In this document: piece after piece, positions 49,500 through 62,199 of the stretch | How positions within the stretch are numbered: the stretch's first letter is position 1 | Layout of the letters: each line of letters opens with the position of its first letter | Assembly: GCF_029227915.1 (NCBI RefSeq) | Contig: NC_079878.1 | Span: 9,920,001-9,984,000, forward strand | Source: Hydractinia symbiolongicarpus | Lineage: Eukaryota > Cnidaria > Hydrozoa > Anthoathecata > Hydractiniidae | DNA: 64,000 nt | Reading direction: 5' to 3' | Translations under genes and position numbers: made by a program | Notes under the pieces: model-generated | What the model saw: only the letters and a program-made list of their open reading frames with translations | Database searches by the model: none | What the model was told of the DNA's origin: nothing

Positions 49500-51530
49500 C
49501 GTGGTAAGATGCTAACTTTAAAATTAACAATGTTTTGCACTTTCTGCAGCTTCTAGGGTTTCTAAGATAACTAATTTAGACATCATATATGATCGTTTTA
49601 ATTTTCAAAATTAACCAAGACTAGGAAACCTGGGGAAGGGATTCCTGTAGTGAAATACGTCAGATTTCCCCGAAGTAAAAAATTGTGTGTTTGTCATTAT
49701 ATTGACTTGTATTTGAATAGGTCCAAAAATTGGAGCAATAACGCTAGTTAGTTATTACGGCTTCCCTTATGGATTAAGAAGGCTTTAACTTTGCCTCGTA
49801 TTAGCTCAGCATTCATATCTTATTTTACTAGGTCTTCTTCTACATAGAAAGCTGTTATTGCATGGGCATCTATTTCTGACATTTCAAGGAGAACTCATTG
49901 GTCAAATGAGACTACCTTTTAGTGTTTTTATAACGAGCAAGTTTCTGAGAAATAATGGATAGATTTCAGAAGGCTGTATTAGGAAAGCTTTAAAGTGAGA
50001 TCGTTGAAAGCGTAATCCAGAGAAGATCGGACATAAAATTGAGGATTGTGCCAGGGCTCGCAGTCGATATCGATTTTATGAATCGGGATTGCGTCCTGGC
50101 TTTTAAAACTTTTTGCGGGAGAGAGCAAAATCAAAAGAAATTGCTAATCATGCGCAAACGTTTTTTTTTATTCACAGCTTCGCGCGCAGACTTTTTTATG
50201 AATGCTTGACAGCCTAAATATTCAGCTTAAGGATATGTAAAACCAAAGCAATTCCTATAGTGTCATAATTTTTTATTAATTTATTCTTTCTATAATGTAT
50301 GCAAGGCTACTGAAGTCTCACTTTAAATGTTTAATCATTTAATTTAGTCGACACACTTCGTTATTTTATATATTTAAAATTTAATCATTTAGTAAATTTT
50401 GCTCTACGCCTTCGTTCCAGGGAATTATTGAGGCGCCTAGGCTCCTTGTTTTTATTTTTGGGTGGATTTTCAACATGTGAATTAAAAAATCGTAGGACTA
50501 CAGGTAGCATTTTTTGCTTGGGCACAAAAGGGACTGGATTCTACGGCACAACATATACATTGATGTTGAATTATCAATGTGCGCAAAAACTTCGGGAGCG
50601 CAGATGTTAAAAACGCATGTCTTTTTTGTTTCTTTTCAGAAAAAGGGATAAAAATTTCTGTGAACAAGGTCGAAATTGGTTAGTTTTCCATATCTGTAAA
50701 ATAAAATTTTATTTCGCAGCACGGAGGTTTAAAATACCTCCATTACTTGCGAACAACCTCCCTTTTGTTATGTTACACAGAATTTTTATACATTACGAAT
50801 ATTTGTAGTATTTTAGTGATGATCTGCATCTTAAATTTGTTTCTTGCCTCTGAACTTACGCAAAAGTACTAAAAATTGCCATCTTGTGTGTTAAATAAAT
50901 AGCCCTGTTATATCTTTTTCTCATATTACAGCACTAGTTTGTCTGATTGCCTCATACATAAAGGTTTTCGTTACTATAGGAAATGAAAAGATGAGGTTTT
51001 AATATTCGAAATAATAAGTAACAAGGGTGGGTGGATGGGACCAGTCGAACTTGGGTGCTATTGAATGGCCCTAAAGAATGCAAACAAATCGTTCAAATGT
51101 CCGTAGTCCAGGATAAAAAAAAGTCATAAACATATGTGTGAAAATATTCTTAGCGAGCAAAGTTTAAAGTTTTTGGACAAAAAGTGAGTTGTTATTTTCG
51201 AAACGCTCTTTGACAATCAAAAAATGTTAGACCACTGTTCACTGTTAAAATTTTTTCCAATAATTTTACTCTGGCTGCTTAACATAAAACCAAAGAGTAG
51301 TAATAGAAAAATGGCAACGATAAGGTCGGTTCCTGTAAACATAGTAAGTGCTCAGCAACAAATTTGCATTTCAATGGAAAGTGCAACGCATTACAGTTAG
51401 TTTTTGTTGTATGTATTAATTGTAAATTTTCAAATCAATTTATTTCACGTCGGAAATTTTTTGCCGATTTGAAATGCCATTTGCCTGCCTTCACGCCTTC
51501 AAGCTTGTGTTTCACATTGACAACTTAAAT
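49500..51530. other. No gene recognised
   Basis: Imperfect palindromes occur near 50050-50100 (GCCAGGGCTCGCAGTCGATATCGATTTTATGAATCGG ... GCGTCCTGGC). Fragments resembling the foldback-MITE core occur near 50415. No coding evidence was seen. Confidence 0.4.
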
Positions 51531-51589
51531 TTTGTTTTTCTTAGATAGATAATGTAAACAAACTTTTTGTAAGTTTAAGTAAAACGAAA

Positions 51590-51644
51590 ATGGACGTAAA
51601 TCAAGATGCTTTATTAACACGTCGTGAATTAGCAAGGATGAGTT
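51590..51644 (+). CDS. Candidate first coding exon, unknown gene
   Basis: ATG GAC GTA AAT starts 18 codons (MDVNQDALLTRRELARMS) followed by T|GTATGT, a good donor, in phase 1. An acceptor-like TTTTTCTTAG lies 46 nt upstream, as in the confirmed genes. No next exon on the plus strand could be joined, and the minus-strand SFT2D3 gene starts to occupy the region at 52257. It may be a tail-to-tail neighbour or chance. Confidence 0.25.
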
Positions 51645-51852
51645 GTATGTTCAATATCTCTTCAATTACACAAATAACTGATAAACATAAACTGAAAAAT
51701 ATATTTTATATATTTAGTATAAAATACAATATTCTTCCTAATTATGTAAAAAAAAATGCAGCTAGTAAATGTTACTGATATTTTCACTCAAATACGGAAC
51801 CAGGACGTACAAAAACACTAATAATGAGCGTCTGTCTAAGCAAACATATGCC

Positions 51853-51909
51853 TATGTTGATCAATGTATGCCTGAACTGCTTTATGTTGATCAATGTATG
51901 CCTGAACTG
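51853..51909 (+). repeat. Two direct repeats with 30-bp period
   Basis: TATGTTGATCAATGTATGCC followed by TGAACTG occurs twice, 30 bp apart, and a partial third start (CATATGCCTATG) lies just before. Confidence 0.8.
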
Positions 51910-52256
51910 TGTCAAAAAAAATTCACCCTGCAGATTAGTATAAATTAATTGGAATACCAATGTACAATTAAAGTAAATCAAAATAGCATATATAAATTTC
52001 AAATACGTTATATATAGGTCAGGGTTGAATACCTGTCCATCTGGCTATCTAGCTATCTAGCCATGCCTATGCTTATCCAAACAACAATGGCTTGGGGCGC
52101 CACTACAGTATCATCCCCTTTTTTACATCCGTTTGCCTCGATGTTATGCCAAGTAAAACGATTGAAGCTGATCTTCCCACCAATTACGATACAGCTTTCC
52201 ATCAATCAGAAAACAGCTTCCGTTAATCAATAGTTGGATCAAGAAAAGCAATGTGA

Positions 52257-55200
52257 TCAGATGGGTAAAGCTTTCGAAACAGTTTTACTACATGCAGACG
52301 CGAATAACTTTGAGAAGAATTTCAAGCCTGTCGTACCACCAGGAATGTAACTGCATATATACCTACAAGAAAAAGAAAATGTTTTTGTTATTATTGCGTC
52401 TTATCAAGTAAAATATATGTAGAGATAGACCGCTGGATGGTTGTTGGTGCATGTGCCTCCAAAATCAAACACTTCTTCGAAACAAAGACGGCCACTCTCT
52501 GTTTCCCACACACACGACATATTCTTGCTTAATTAAAGGTGCCACAGAAAAAATGGCAACCTTACCTACCTTCCACAAAGATAATTAAAAATTACCTCCA
52601 TATTCTAATACGATCCATTATAAAATGCATTTTCTAATTCAAAATTACATGAACGTGTCCACCATGTTTTAAAGTTCTTTATACTGCCTTATTTGCGAAC
52701 AAAATCAGCAGGGTTAAATAATTTTGTTGTTGCGATTTTACTAACACAAGAGTAATGCGGTAGGCTTACTTATTTTAGTGCTAAGCGACACGTACCAAAA
52801 AGTAGACAAGGAGGGGTATAACACGTTGTATAACAAGCTTCACCTTTCATCAGTTTAAAAAACGATTTTGTTTGCACCACTTATGTTTTAGTAGCTGCAA
52901 AGAGATACTGAATGTGTGGTTCACAGAAATATATTAAAACAACAGTTAGAAATATTCCTGTATTTCGTTGCTAAGTAAGTAACCTAAACAGGAACACACA
53001 CGTGACACAAATATACCACGTGATGTACACACGTGACTTACCAAGCTAACGCTACCATTTGTAAAGTTGCAAATATCAATGTAATTGGCGTGCTTTTTAC
53101 CTAGCATGTAAAAAGGCGAATTAATTAACGAACAATTGTACAAAAAAAAAACGAACGGCCAAAAAAACATACGAACCGATAAAACAAAGTAAAATGGGAA
53201 TGAACGAATGTACTGAAGACAAAAGTCCTCTACGATCACAAAGCACGACGTATGTCCACTGAAAACACAAATGCGCGAAAAACTCGAAATGGTGGTGATT
53301 TAAGCAAACTCATTGGTCGAACTCATGAAATTACGTTTTTATACAATGCAGCGTTTTCACTGCTTATAAAAAATCTTGACTTTAGAAACCGAAAAGCGCG
53401 GGAAAAAGCACCCATAAACACTGCGCCATTGAACACTTTGATTTGTGTGACTTAAACCGACGTGTAAAAAATAAAAGGTGGAGTTTCGTCTTAAAAGCAT
53501 GAACGAACGAACAAATAAAAAGAACTAAAAAGAAAAAAAAATTCTTACCACCATAGCACAATATAAAGTAGCTGACAGTGATCCAAAATAAGCTAGCGTA
53601 AATGGTAACCGTTGGTACGAAAAAATATGTTTAAGATGATTATAAGGTCCCCAAAGCAGTGCAAAACTAAATAAGACAAACTTATTTAATCGAAGTTGAT
53701 AATGTACTACCAACGTCATAAGATGGAAATAGAAACTAATTACTAAGTAAAATAACACTTCTCAATTTGTGCACCTACTAAATATATGTTACATTTTTAA
53801 CTACATAAAATTCGATCAATCGTATCGTAGTAACCTACATTAAGCTATTACTAAAAGTTTGCAAATGATCGTTACAAAGAGAGTAAGTACGATTTAAATT
53901 AAAAATCGAATTCAGCGCCATTGAAATGGATTGTTTTCATTTTACAACCCTGCCCATTGACAAGATGTGCTACCCTTTTGGTATTACAGTTACCGTCAAA
54001 CCCTTTCCGTATTTTACATTTAATACAGCTTCTGTTCTTTTTGTACACATGCACTCCATAGTGTAAACCAACTTTTAACACTAATTAAGGGAAGGGGGGG
54101 GTTGTATGATTGTAGGCTTTACTAGGTGTAAAATTATTTGTCGTGGCACTGCAAATATAAAATTAAAGTGGAACTGAAGGATAGACTTAATAAGGAAAAG
54201 TAAAATATTACAATTATGTATGTGAAGAACTCACTCACCTGCCTATGGTGAATATACTTCCCATTGTATACAAAATCACAAATTTTCTTGCCTTTAAAAC
54301 AAGTAAGGGTGCACACAGGCCAGCCTACATAATAAAGATTTAACAACTAATAATAAACCTTCAAAAGAACTGATTAATGACTTTGTGGGTAGTGATTCAG
54401 ACAGCACATAGTCCATGTGGGCTAAGAACTTGTTTAGATTTCTTTAATAAGTTACGCGTGTATAGATCATAAAACAGATGTCGTTTCGGTAGAAGTAATT
54501 TAGCTGTCAAAAGGCTGTCTTAATTGTTACTATGATCTCAATTTTTTAAGACGTTGTTAACTGATCAAATTAAACAAAATAGAAAAGGGGTATAGTGTAA
54601 TGTTTGAAAATGTGTCTACTTAGACTGCAAATACTTTAATGAATACGCTATTTCGCAGAAAACTGTTTTATATCTAAAACGCTCTTCCAGTCTCTAAAGT
54701 TCATGTTTGCTAAAGCAGCCATTTCTTAAATTCAGCAGACCTCTGACCTGGGCTTGACCGTTATTACATGCCGTAATCAATTGGTACTTCAATATATATA
54801 ACCCGCTATTGAATGTGCATAAGATTAGAGCTAGCAACAAACAAGAACAATTTTTGTCTTCCATACTAATACCTATATTTTCTTTAAAATGGTAGCCGAA
54901 TAGCTACTTCGTATTAGGAATAAACAGAAAAACCTGATATAAATACAACAAGCGTAAATGTGAGGACCGGAACATGTATCACAGGTGTATTTACTGGCTT
55001 GTCTTTCGCGCTTCAAATTTTAGCGCGTTAATCTATAGATGGTATCGCACAAGTTTCAATTTTCAAATCATAGAGCACTTTCTTCACGTTCTACTGTAGA
55101 ACTCATAAGATAACTTGTAAATTTTCTTAAAAAGAACTTGCAATGATGATAAAGAATATCAATTAAACCTCCCTGCTCCCCCCGGTTTCTTGCAAGGTTT

Positions 55201-58200
55201 CTCCACAAATGCTTTATGGACAACTTTCAGAAACGTCTTATTTTAAGTACATAAAACGATACAAGAGAAAAATTGGGGCTAATTTCGCCTTTTGATCCTC
55301 TGCAAAAAGTGGGGATTTGTCTAAAATATATTCAAAATTTATGGGGCATGATTTTGAGTGTGGTTAAATAGGAAGAACGCTATGATTAAAACTTATCTGA
55401 ACTAACACACCATTAAAAATATAAAGGGTTAGTTTAGTTTTCAGTTTCAGACAAAAAGACCACAGCCATGACAAGCCCTAGGTTATTAAAACTAACACAT
55501 GCGCTGTTACCCAAGGTATCTTTAAGTGGAACATAACTGAGATTACATTAATTGAGAAGTACTCCACTTTGTTTTCTTTGTACAATCATTTGCAAACTCG
55601 AAACAAAAGAGATTTTGAATTAGAAAAATATTTGAATAAAAAGTAAACATTAAGATGTAACTGATGGGGAGAACAGGGCAGATTGTCAAGTAAATATTGA
55701 CACAGATGTGATTATGTTACAACTAAAATAACACACTGAAACAACAACCGCCCCTGGATTGTTTGAAAAAACAAATCTTTGAAAGGAAATGAAACTCTTG
55801 CTTGGTAAACATCTACAAATATGGTAAAAAATGAAGATTTTTTAAAAAAAGGGAAATTCTGTTTTAGGAAGTTTTTTAAAAATTTTAGGCGGAATCTTAA
55901 TTACATTTTGAATTTTTTGTTTAGAAAAGGTTAAATTTAATGGCGCTTTTACTCTGGATGATGTGATTCACAGTTTTTTCTTTAAAAAAAATTAACATTC
56001 CTGTTTGATAATGGTGGATATGACGTTAAAATCAAATTTAAAGTTTTTTGGCAATTTTCTCAATTTGTGGTCAGTTAAAAATCAAAACAAAAATGCATGT
56101 TTTTATTCAGCAGTCTAGACAGCTGCATTATTTACTCACCTAATTACGTATACAAATTTTCTATACTATATCTTGCTAAAAAGGATCTTAATACATATGA
56201 AGATGACACAATTATTTTATTACCTATAGTGCTGAGTCAACAGAAATTTCCAGGAAAATCAGCTTTTATGAGCTCCAACTTTTTACTTCAATTTAATCAT
56301 ATTCTGTTCTTAAAAGAATTTTTGGTTAACCACGTCAAAAGGGTGTGCATAGTTATGTGTTCATTCGAATTTTTAGACAATAAGCTTTTGTATATTTTAA
56401 AAGATTCTAGGGTATCATCCTCTGTTAAAAAAAAAATATCCAAAGTAAAAATATTTCCACATCATACTATAGCTGTAAAAATTACTAAACGTGTCTGCAA
56501 ATTTAAAAAAACAAACAAATGTTGAGGTTGAGGCCTATCATAAACTTCTACATTGTTCTACTATCTTTGTTACTAATAACATTTCAGGGTTAATTAATAA
56601 CAATGTTTTAGTTTAGCAGGAATTGTTGAAAATGAACATTTTTCATGACACATGATAATTTACAGATATAAATTGTGACTTATAATGGATAAATTAAAAT
56701 ATAGATACATCGTCCTAAATAACCCTTTGTAACTAATCATGTGATTCTTTATAAAATAAATAATAAAAAAATAGCAAAAAAAAAACAATAAAATGTTGTC
56801 TAAATTATAATAAAAATTGAACATACCACCACAAAACAAAACAGTCCAAGAAGTAGACACAAAAAAAAGCCAACAATTCTTTGAGTTTTGCTCTAAAATT
56901 AATCAAACACAAACATATTAATTATGACATCTAACGAATTTGTACAGAATTTTCCGTCATGTAAAATAGTTAGTAATCTATAGGTATGTCTATAGATATG
57001 TTTGTAGAATGCAAAAATATCAATTTTGTCCAGTTGTGCAGATTTTACAGCCAGTTAAAATTTATCCTTTTTAATTTTTTGAGTATTTCATGGTTTCCAT
57101 ATTACTTTTCAATAAAACAAAAATTTTGTATTATCCTACATGCTTTAATTTCTCGCGGATTCTAAAGTAGCAGTACTGAACATAATTTATTGCATCTAGC
57201 TCTCAAACTACCTCCCACATTTTTCTTTGGAGTAATTTTAAGGTGTTCTTGCAGCTAGCGAATACACTGGAATAAAAAAATTAAGAAATCTAATCACATT
57301 AACTCTAACTAAAAAGTAATGTTATTATAATATGCAACTTCAGCCACCAAAAAGAACCTCTAAATGAATTATATATAGGTCCTTTTTAAGAATAGACAAC
57401 ATTTTTTATATAATTTTTAGTTCACAAAAAAGTAATTTTTAAATTTCAAAACATTTGCTAAATATTATTGCACAAAAGCATACAACTATAAATTTACAAA
57501 ATAGTTATTACTACAAATCAGGTTGATTCCTAAAACATGTTTCAAGCTGAAGATGCCGCCTGTTCTATTGTTCAGTATAGTTCATTGGTTTTGGTTTTGA
57601 AAATGGAAATAATTATTGCTGAATATAGATTTATAATAAAGGATGTGTGTTTTGCAGTTAGATGAACAGAAAAAATAAAGAGAATAGAGAGAATTAAATT
57701 AAAAATTTAAAAATAAATTCTTTAAAATATGTATATATTTTTAAAATTTATTGAATTATGGTATTAAATCTTAAACCATAATTTTTCTCAATATGAAAAT
57801 ACTAGACCATAACATGTCTTAGTTGTAAGTGTGTGAAAACCATTTTGCAATCCATGTAAATCCACCTTTTAAATTGAAATATTAAAGCCAAGAAATAGGT
57901 AGAAAAAGCTTCTAAAAATCATAATTAGGGCAAACGGCTGAAATTTTTTTTAAGAAATATTCGGTAAAACCACACATATTCAACACATATTCAACATAAC
58001 TTAGGGAGGATTTTGGACACATAACATCTTCTTCAGAGTATCTGGCTCTTACAGAAGATGACCAATAACTTAAATTTAAAGTACTGTAAAATCTCTGTTT
58101 TTTCCTAATAGGTGTTCACAGGATGCAAACCAGAAATCTGATATAATGGCGACCATTAGACACAATTGGGAATTTCATCAAGCATCTGCTAGACAATGTA

Positions 58201-60929
58201 CTGATTTATGGTGCAGCTTAATGAAGAGTATGATCTTATCCAATGTTACTGCTGTTAATTAAGACAAAGCAATAGCAACACATGTGACCATCGCATAAAA
58301 ATTCTGTTTAACCTTCAAACTTAACCTATAGTGGTTTAAGGTGCTAGTGTAATCTTACTCCTTTGCATTTGATGCCATCTATTGGAGTATTAGTTAGTTT
58401 TTCTAATGCATTGGATATTTTTTAAAACGGAACCAACTTTTTTATTTCGATTTGGTTTTGTTAATTTCGAAAAACAATTAATACATTATAATGGTTTCGT
58501 TTTTATTCTGTTTGGTTCGTTAATATTCGATTTTGTTTCAGTTGTTTTCTTTTGTTTTACTAATCAAACGATTCTTTGCTTTTATTTGGAATTTTCAGTT
58601 TAAAGTTTCTGATCCTGTTCCATTTGTTTTGATTTTACTAAATTTTGGTTATAAATTGGATTTCTACGCTGCAAATCTTTTATTTCAAAATTGCGCTTAT
58701 TTTTACAACCTCGTTGCCTTGACCTCTTATTTAAAAACAAAGATTTTCGTCGTTTGGGTAAGGTGATCTGGGACTGAAATATGCACAGTTTTGAATGTGT
58801 AGTTGCACATAATCGAATGGAAAGTAAATATGATCTAGTGGGATTTTTGACACCAATAAATGAGAAAGTTGCGAAAAGAAAATCTTAGATTCTCTAAATA
58901 CACACTCGTTAAAATATGTGAATTTGTGATGTGAAAATAAATAGCACACAGTCTATATTAAGGGCAGGAAATTGAGAAAACAAAAATGAAAGTAATTAAC
59001 GCGTCAAAAAACTTTAGCAGGATGTGCGAAAATTATTAATGGGCTTTTGCGGTTCTTATAGGATCCTGTAAGCAGTATTGAGCAGACACATTCATTTTTG
59101 CGCTTAAGATAAATACAAAAGGTAACAAAACAAAATGAAAGTGTTCTTGAAAGTCCTCCTGCATTGCTCATCGTTCGTTTTCTAAACAATAACTGTCTAC
59201 AACTTTTCTTGTTACGCCTAATTCTTTCTCATAAAGTTAACTCCCGGTAACTCGAAGCTCCAAGGGACCAGAAAAAACAAATGTTTGACTTAAGTGAAAC
59301 TCCCGTTAATTCAAACTTAAACAAAAATGAGATATTAGTTCGGGTCAAAGCAATTTTTTAAAACTTTCAGTAAATTAAAGAGCCTTCTATTTTATCGTAT
59401 TGCCATCAAAAGGAACATTTTAGTTCCTTTGTCAAGAGAATCATTTAAGAACAGCTTTTTTCGAAATTTCTGACTACATTACATATTAGTATTCATTTTT
59501 CGAAAATCTATTTTCTACTTTGACACTAAAAAGTTTGAGTTATCCGAAAAAATTAACTTGAGACTCAAAAAATAGTTCGAGAAAACAAATGTTTGAGTTA
59601 TCCAGGGTTCAAGTTAACGAGTAGTTTTTATAAGGAAGTATTAAGAAATGTCCAAGGGACCGTAGGAAACAGTTTGAGCTAATAAAAGTTTGAGTTAATG
59701 GGTGTTTGAGTTACGGAGAGTCTACTGTATGTTGAGACTCCTGGCTATCTAATGTTGTAAACTAAACACTTCATTGTCTTTCCATCCAGCCCTTGAAATT
59801 AGCGTTGGCAATTGGCAATTGGCGTCGCAATTGCTGGTGCAGTTTCATTTCGCGGAGCAAAAAACTGCCAAGGCTAATCTTTGTTGCGTATTCATTTTAA
59901 AGTGGGGGACGTTTTGAATCATGAACCCCAAACTCTCTCAATCTTAACTTCCTTTTCTACATTTCCGAAATAGTATGCATGACTATACTGTCACTTTTAT
60001 AAATAAAATTGTTTAAATAACACTTGCGGCATAAAGAAAATCCATTAAATTTGGACCTGCTATGGTTTCCAATTGTTTTGCAAAATGAAGAAATTATTTA
60101 CAATTAAATCCATGATCTTTCGAAGAAATACAACATAATAAAATTATTACCCGAAATAACAATGACTTTAAATGCAACGACTGACCACCAAACCAATGTT
60201 TATATAGCTTGTCGTTCACACAATTGTAAACCAATATTCAAAACAGTGTTTTTTTTATAAAAAAACGAAACAAAAATGAAACAACCAAGTTAAATTCAAA
60301 ACTTGGTGATAGAAAAATGAAATAATCAAACCTGTTGTTAAAAAAAATTTGCTGATTGAAATTATCAAAACCAAGTCAAAATAACAGAGACAAAAAACTT
60401 GGTTTCGGTTATTTTAAAAAAAATTTGGTGTGATTGAGATTCTAATGGTGACATCGGACTTGGTGACATCGAAACGTCTAACTAAACCAACAATGTTTTC
60501 AATTTTCTAATAACATTTTTATATTTCTAACGATTTTGGAGGATGAAGTGATATCACAAAGTAGTGCAGGGTGTCCACTCAAAATGTTTTGATACATATA
60601 CAATGACTAAAAAACAGACTTAAGAGAAAACAGACTTGATTTTTTTCTACAGGTTTTGCAATTTTTGTAACTTTCTAGCAGCTTTTTCCAGAAGTTTCAA
60701 GGAGTCCACAGAAGTATAGTGGCCACACTGTCATATTAAAAAAGTTGTTAAAAAAGAGAACAGCACTAACCATGCTTGGAAGCCAAGGATCCTCTTGAAC
60801 CTGTTCCACATTTTTATCTCCAAACCAATATGAAGTAGAGAACATTTCTTCTTCTTTGTCCCCTTGATCTTCGTTATCCAGCTTATTACCAGCTTTTCCT
60901 TTTACATACTCAGATAGTGAAGATACCAT
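52257..60929 (-). CDS. SFT2D3: SFT2 domain-containing vesicle transport protein (SFT2D3-like), complete, 197 aa
   Basis: Six minus-strand exons join in frame: 60929-60771, 56892-56827, 54324-54239, 53666-53549, 53100-53042 and 52362-52257. Introns are GT-AG and reach about 3.9 kb. The protein has an N-terminal tail with an acidic stretch and SYWFGDKNVEQVQEDPWLPS, then SKTQRIVGFFLCLLLGLFCF (TM1), CAPLLVLKARKFVILYTMGS (TM2 start), FALLWGPYNHLKHIFSYQRL (loop), FTLAYFGSLSATLYCAMV (TM3) and STPITLIFATLQMVALAWYI with SYIPGG (TM4). It ends SKTVSKALPI. The order and motifs LLWGP, RLPF, SYIPGG and A-P-x-L-L-x-L-K-A-R-K-F fit SFT2D3 (human form 215 residues), a Golgi membrane protein implicated in fusion of endosome-derived retrograde vesicles. 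Two exons are only 66 and 59 bp, so automated prediction could miss them. Confidence 0.9.
56097..56525 (+). CDS. 142-codon ORF antisense within SFT2D3 intron 2, unknown
   Basis: An ATG-initiated, unbroken frame in very AT-rich DNA reads in part KKDLNTYEDDTIILLPIVLS, FPGKSAFMSSNFLLQFNHIL, FLKEFLVNHVKRVCIVMCSF and KISKVKIFPHHTIAVKI. It alternates hydrophobic and charged blocks like a globular protein and is far longer than its neighbours. I recognise no family. No start context or transcript signal can be confirmed. It could be a small nested gene, one exon of a larger plus-strand gene, or a transposon relic. Confidence 0.3.
   Translation: MFLFSSLDSCIIYSPNYVYKFSILYLAKKDLNTYEDDTIILLPIVLSQQKFPGKSAFMSSNFLLQFNHILFLKEFLVNHVKRVCIVMCSFEFLDNKLLYILKDSRVSSSVKKKISKVKIFPHHTIAVKITKRVCKFKKTNKC
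57000..59230. other. SFT2D3 intron 1 interior, no feature recognised
   Basis: This is AT-rich intronic DNA with T-rich low-complexity sequence at 58400-58650 (many TTTCG/TTTTG runs). No exon or RNA gene was seen. Confidence 0.45.
59235..59730. mobile_element. pogo/Tigger-like MITE in SFT2D3 intron 1
   Basis: Read from the right end inwards on the minus strand, it begins TACAGTAGACTCTCCGTAAC then TCAAACACCC. It contains repeated TAACTCAAAC/GAGTTATCC motifs throughout. The left end (TAACTCCCGGTAACTCGAAG, CTCCAAGGGACC) mirrors the right interior (GGTCCCTTGGAC). A TAC AGT AGA CTC-type terminus is typical of pogo/Tigger elements. There is no ORF, and the left terminus is slightly truncated. Confidence 0.6.
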
Positions 60930-61490
60930 TTGTATAATTTGTATGTATATGTGTATATCTAGTATGTATATAAACAAGATGATGAAGAGCAAAAAATATT
61001 AACAGATTATTATAGATTTTATTAACTTAAAAGTCTGGAAAACTTGAAGATATCCAACAACAGTAGAAGAGAATAGAAAGCTACAAACATGTGATGTAAG
61101 CACTTTATTTTTGCAGAAATATTTCCACAAAAAGAAATGTTTGACATAACTGCAACACCTATTCAAAAAATCACTGTATTTATTTTGTACATAAATTGCG
61201 TTGTTTTCAGCCAGGAAGAACAAATAATCAGCCTGTAATAGTTAGTTGACACAGTATAACTTTACCATACATAGCAACTCGTTTGACTAATTAAAAGGTA
61301 GAGACTATTAACTGTGAAAATACGAAGATTCAAAAATGAGTGGCACAGACTGATTTTGGATTTCCTTTTGTGCTGTAAAGTTAGGTTTAAATTTTCAAAA
61401 TTTAAGGCATAAATTATATTATCTCTAGTTTTTTATCAAGGATTAAATTTTAAATAATGGAATTTAGCATACAAAATTATAAATAAAATG

Positions 61491-61557
61491 ATAATCACCC
61501 AAAGCAACAATGAAAATTGGTCTAGTACCAATTTTCCTTGTTGTTTTGGGTGATTAT
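61491..61557. repeat. 67-bp near-perfect hairpin
   Basis: ATAATCACCCAAAGCAACAA ... AAAATTGGT, then CTAGT, then ACCAATTTT ... TTGTTTTGGGTGATTAT fold into a stem of about 30 bp with few mismatches. It is likely a small palindromic MITE. A purine-rich stretch (61560-61860) follows. Confidence 0.75.
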
Positions 61558-62199
61558 ATAATGGAAAAAATAAAAATAGGAGAAATTGGTGAAAAGAAAA
61601 GAAGAACAAGTGAAGAAAAAGAATAAGTATACGAAAAGAGAAAAATAATGAAAAAACTAAGAAATATTTGAAATAAACAAAAAAATACAGCTAAAAAAAA
61701 GTAGAATGAGGCTGTAAATACATGACATCAGAAACAACCAAGGAAAGAGAAGGAACGTAAATGTGGAGAGGAACAATGACAAGAACGAAGTACACACACA
61801 CAAAAAAAATTAATAAGAAAAATGCAAAAAAGAGAAAAAAAATCAATTCATTCATAAAAGTGTTTGGACCAAAGGAAAGATGGTGCTTGTTGCTATCAGC
61901 AACAAGGATTTAAAGCAATCTTGTCATTCTAGTGCATTAATCCTGTCATTCTAGTGTGTGCGACCAAACTCGCATGCCTCCACACACACCTAAAACCCAA
62001 TTAGGTGTGTGGTCTTCAGGTCTTACACACGCATAATCCAATATAAATATGTGATTTACAACAAAATAAACTACATAAATTGTAGCTTCATAGTGAGATT
62101 ATCTTTTGCTAAAATAGTTATAATATAAGTGAAAAACAAGACAAATAAGATAGAAACATTGTGGCTTCAGGATAAAATACCAATATTAGGACCAACAAT

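Noticed and set aside
51590-51644. EF-hand protein (MDVNQDALLTRREL resembles D-x-N-x-D)
   Set aside because: The spacing of acidic ligands does not fit an EF-hand loop and no second motif or exon follows.
52946-53239. 97-residue minus-strand ORF
   Set aside because: It overlaps the 59-bp SFT2D3 exon in another frame and has no family features.
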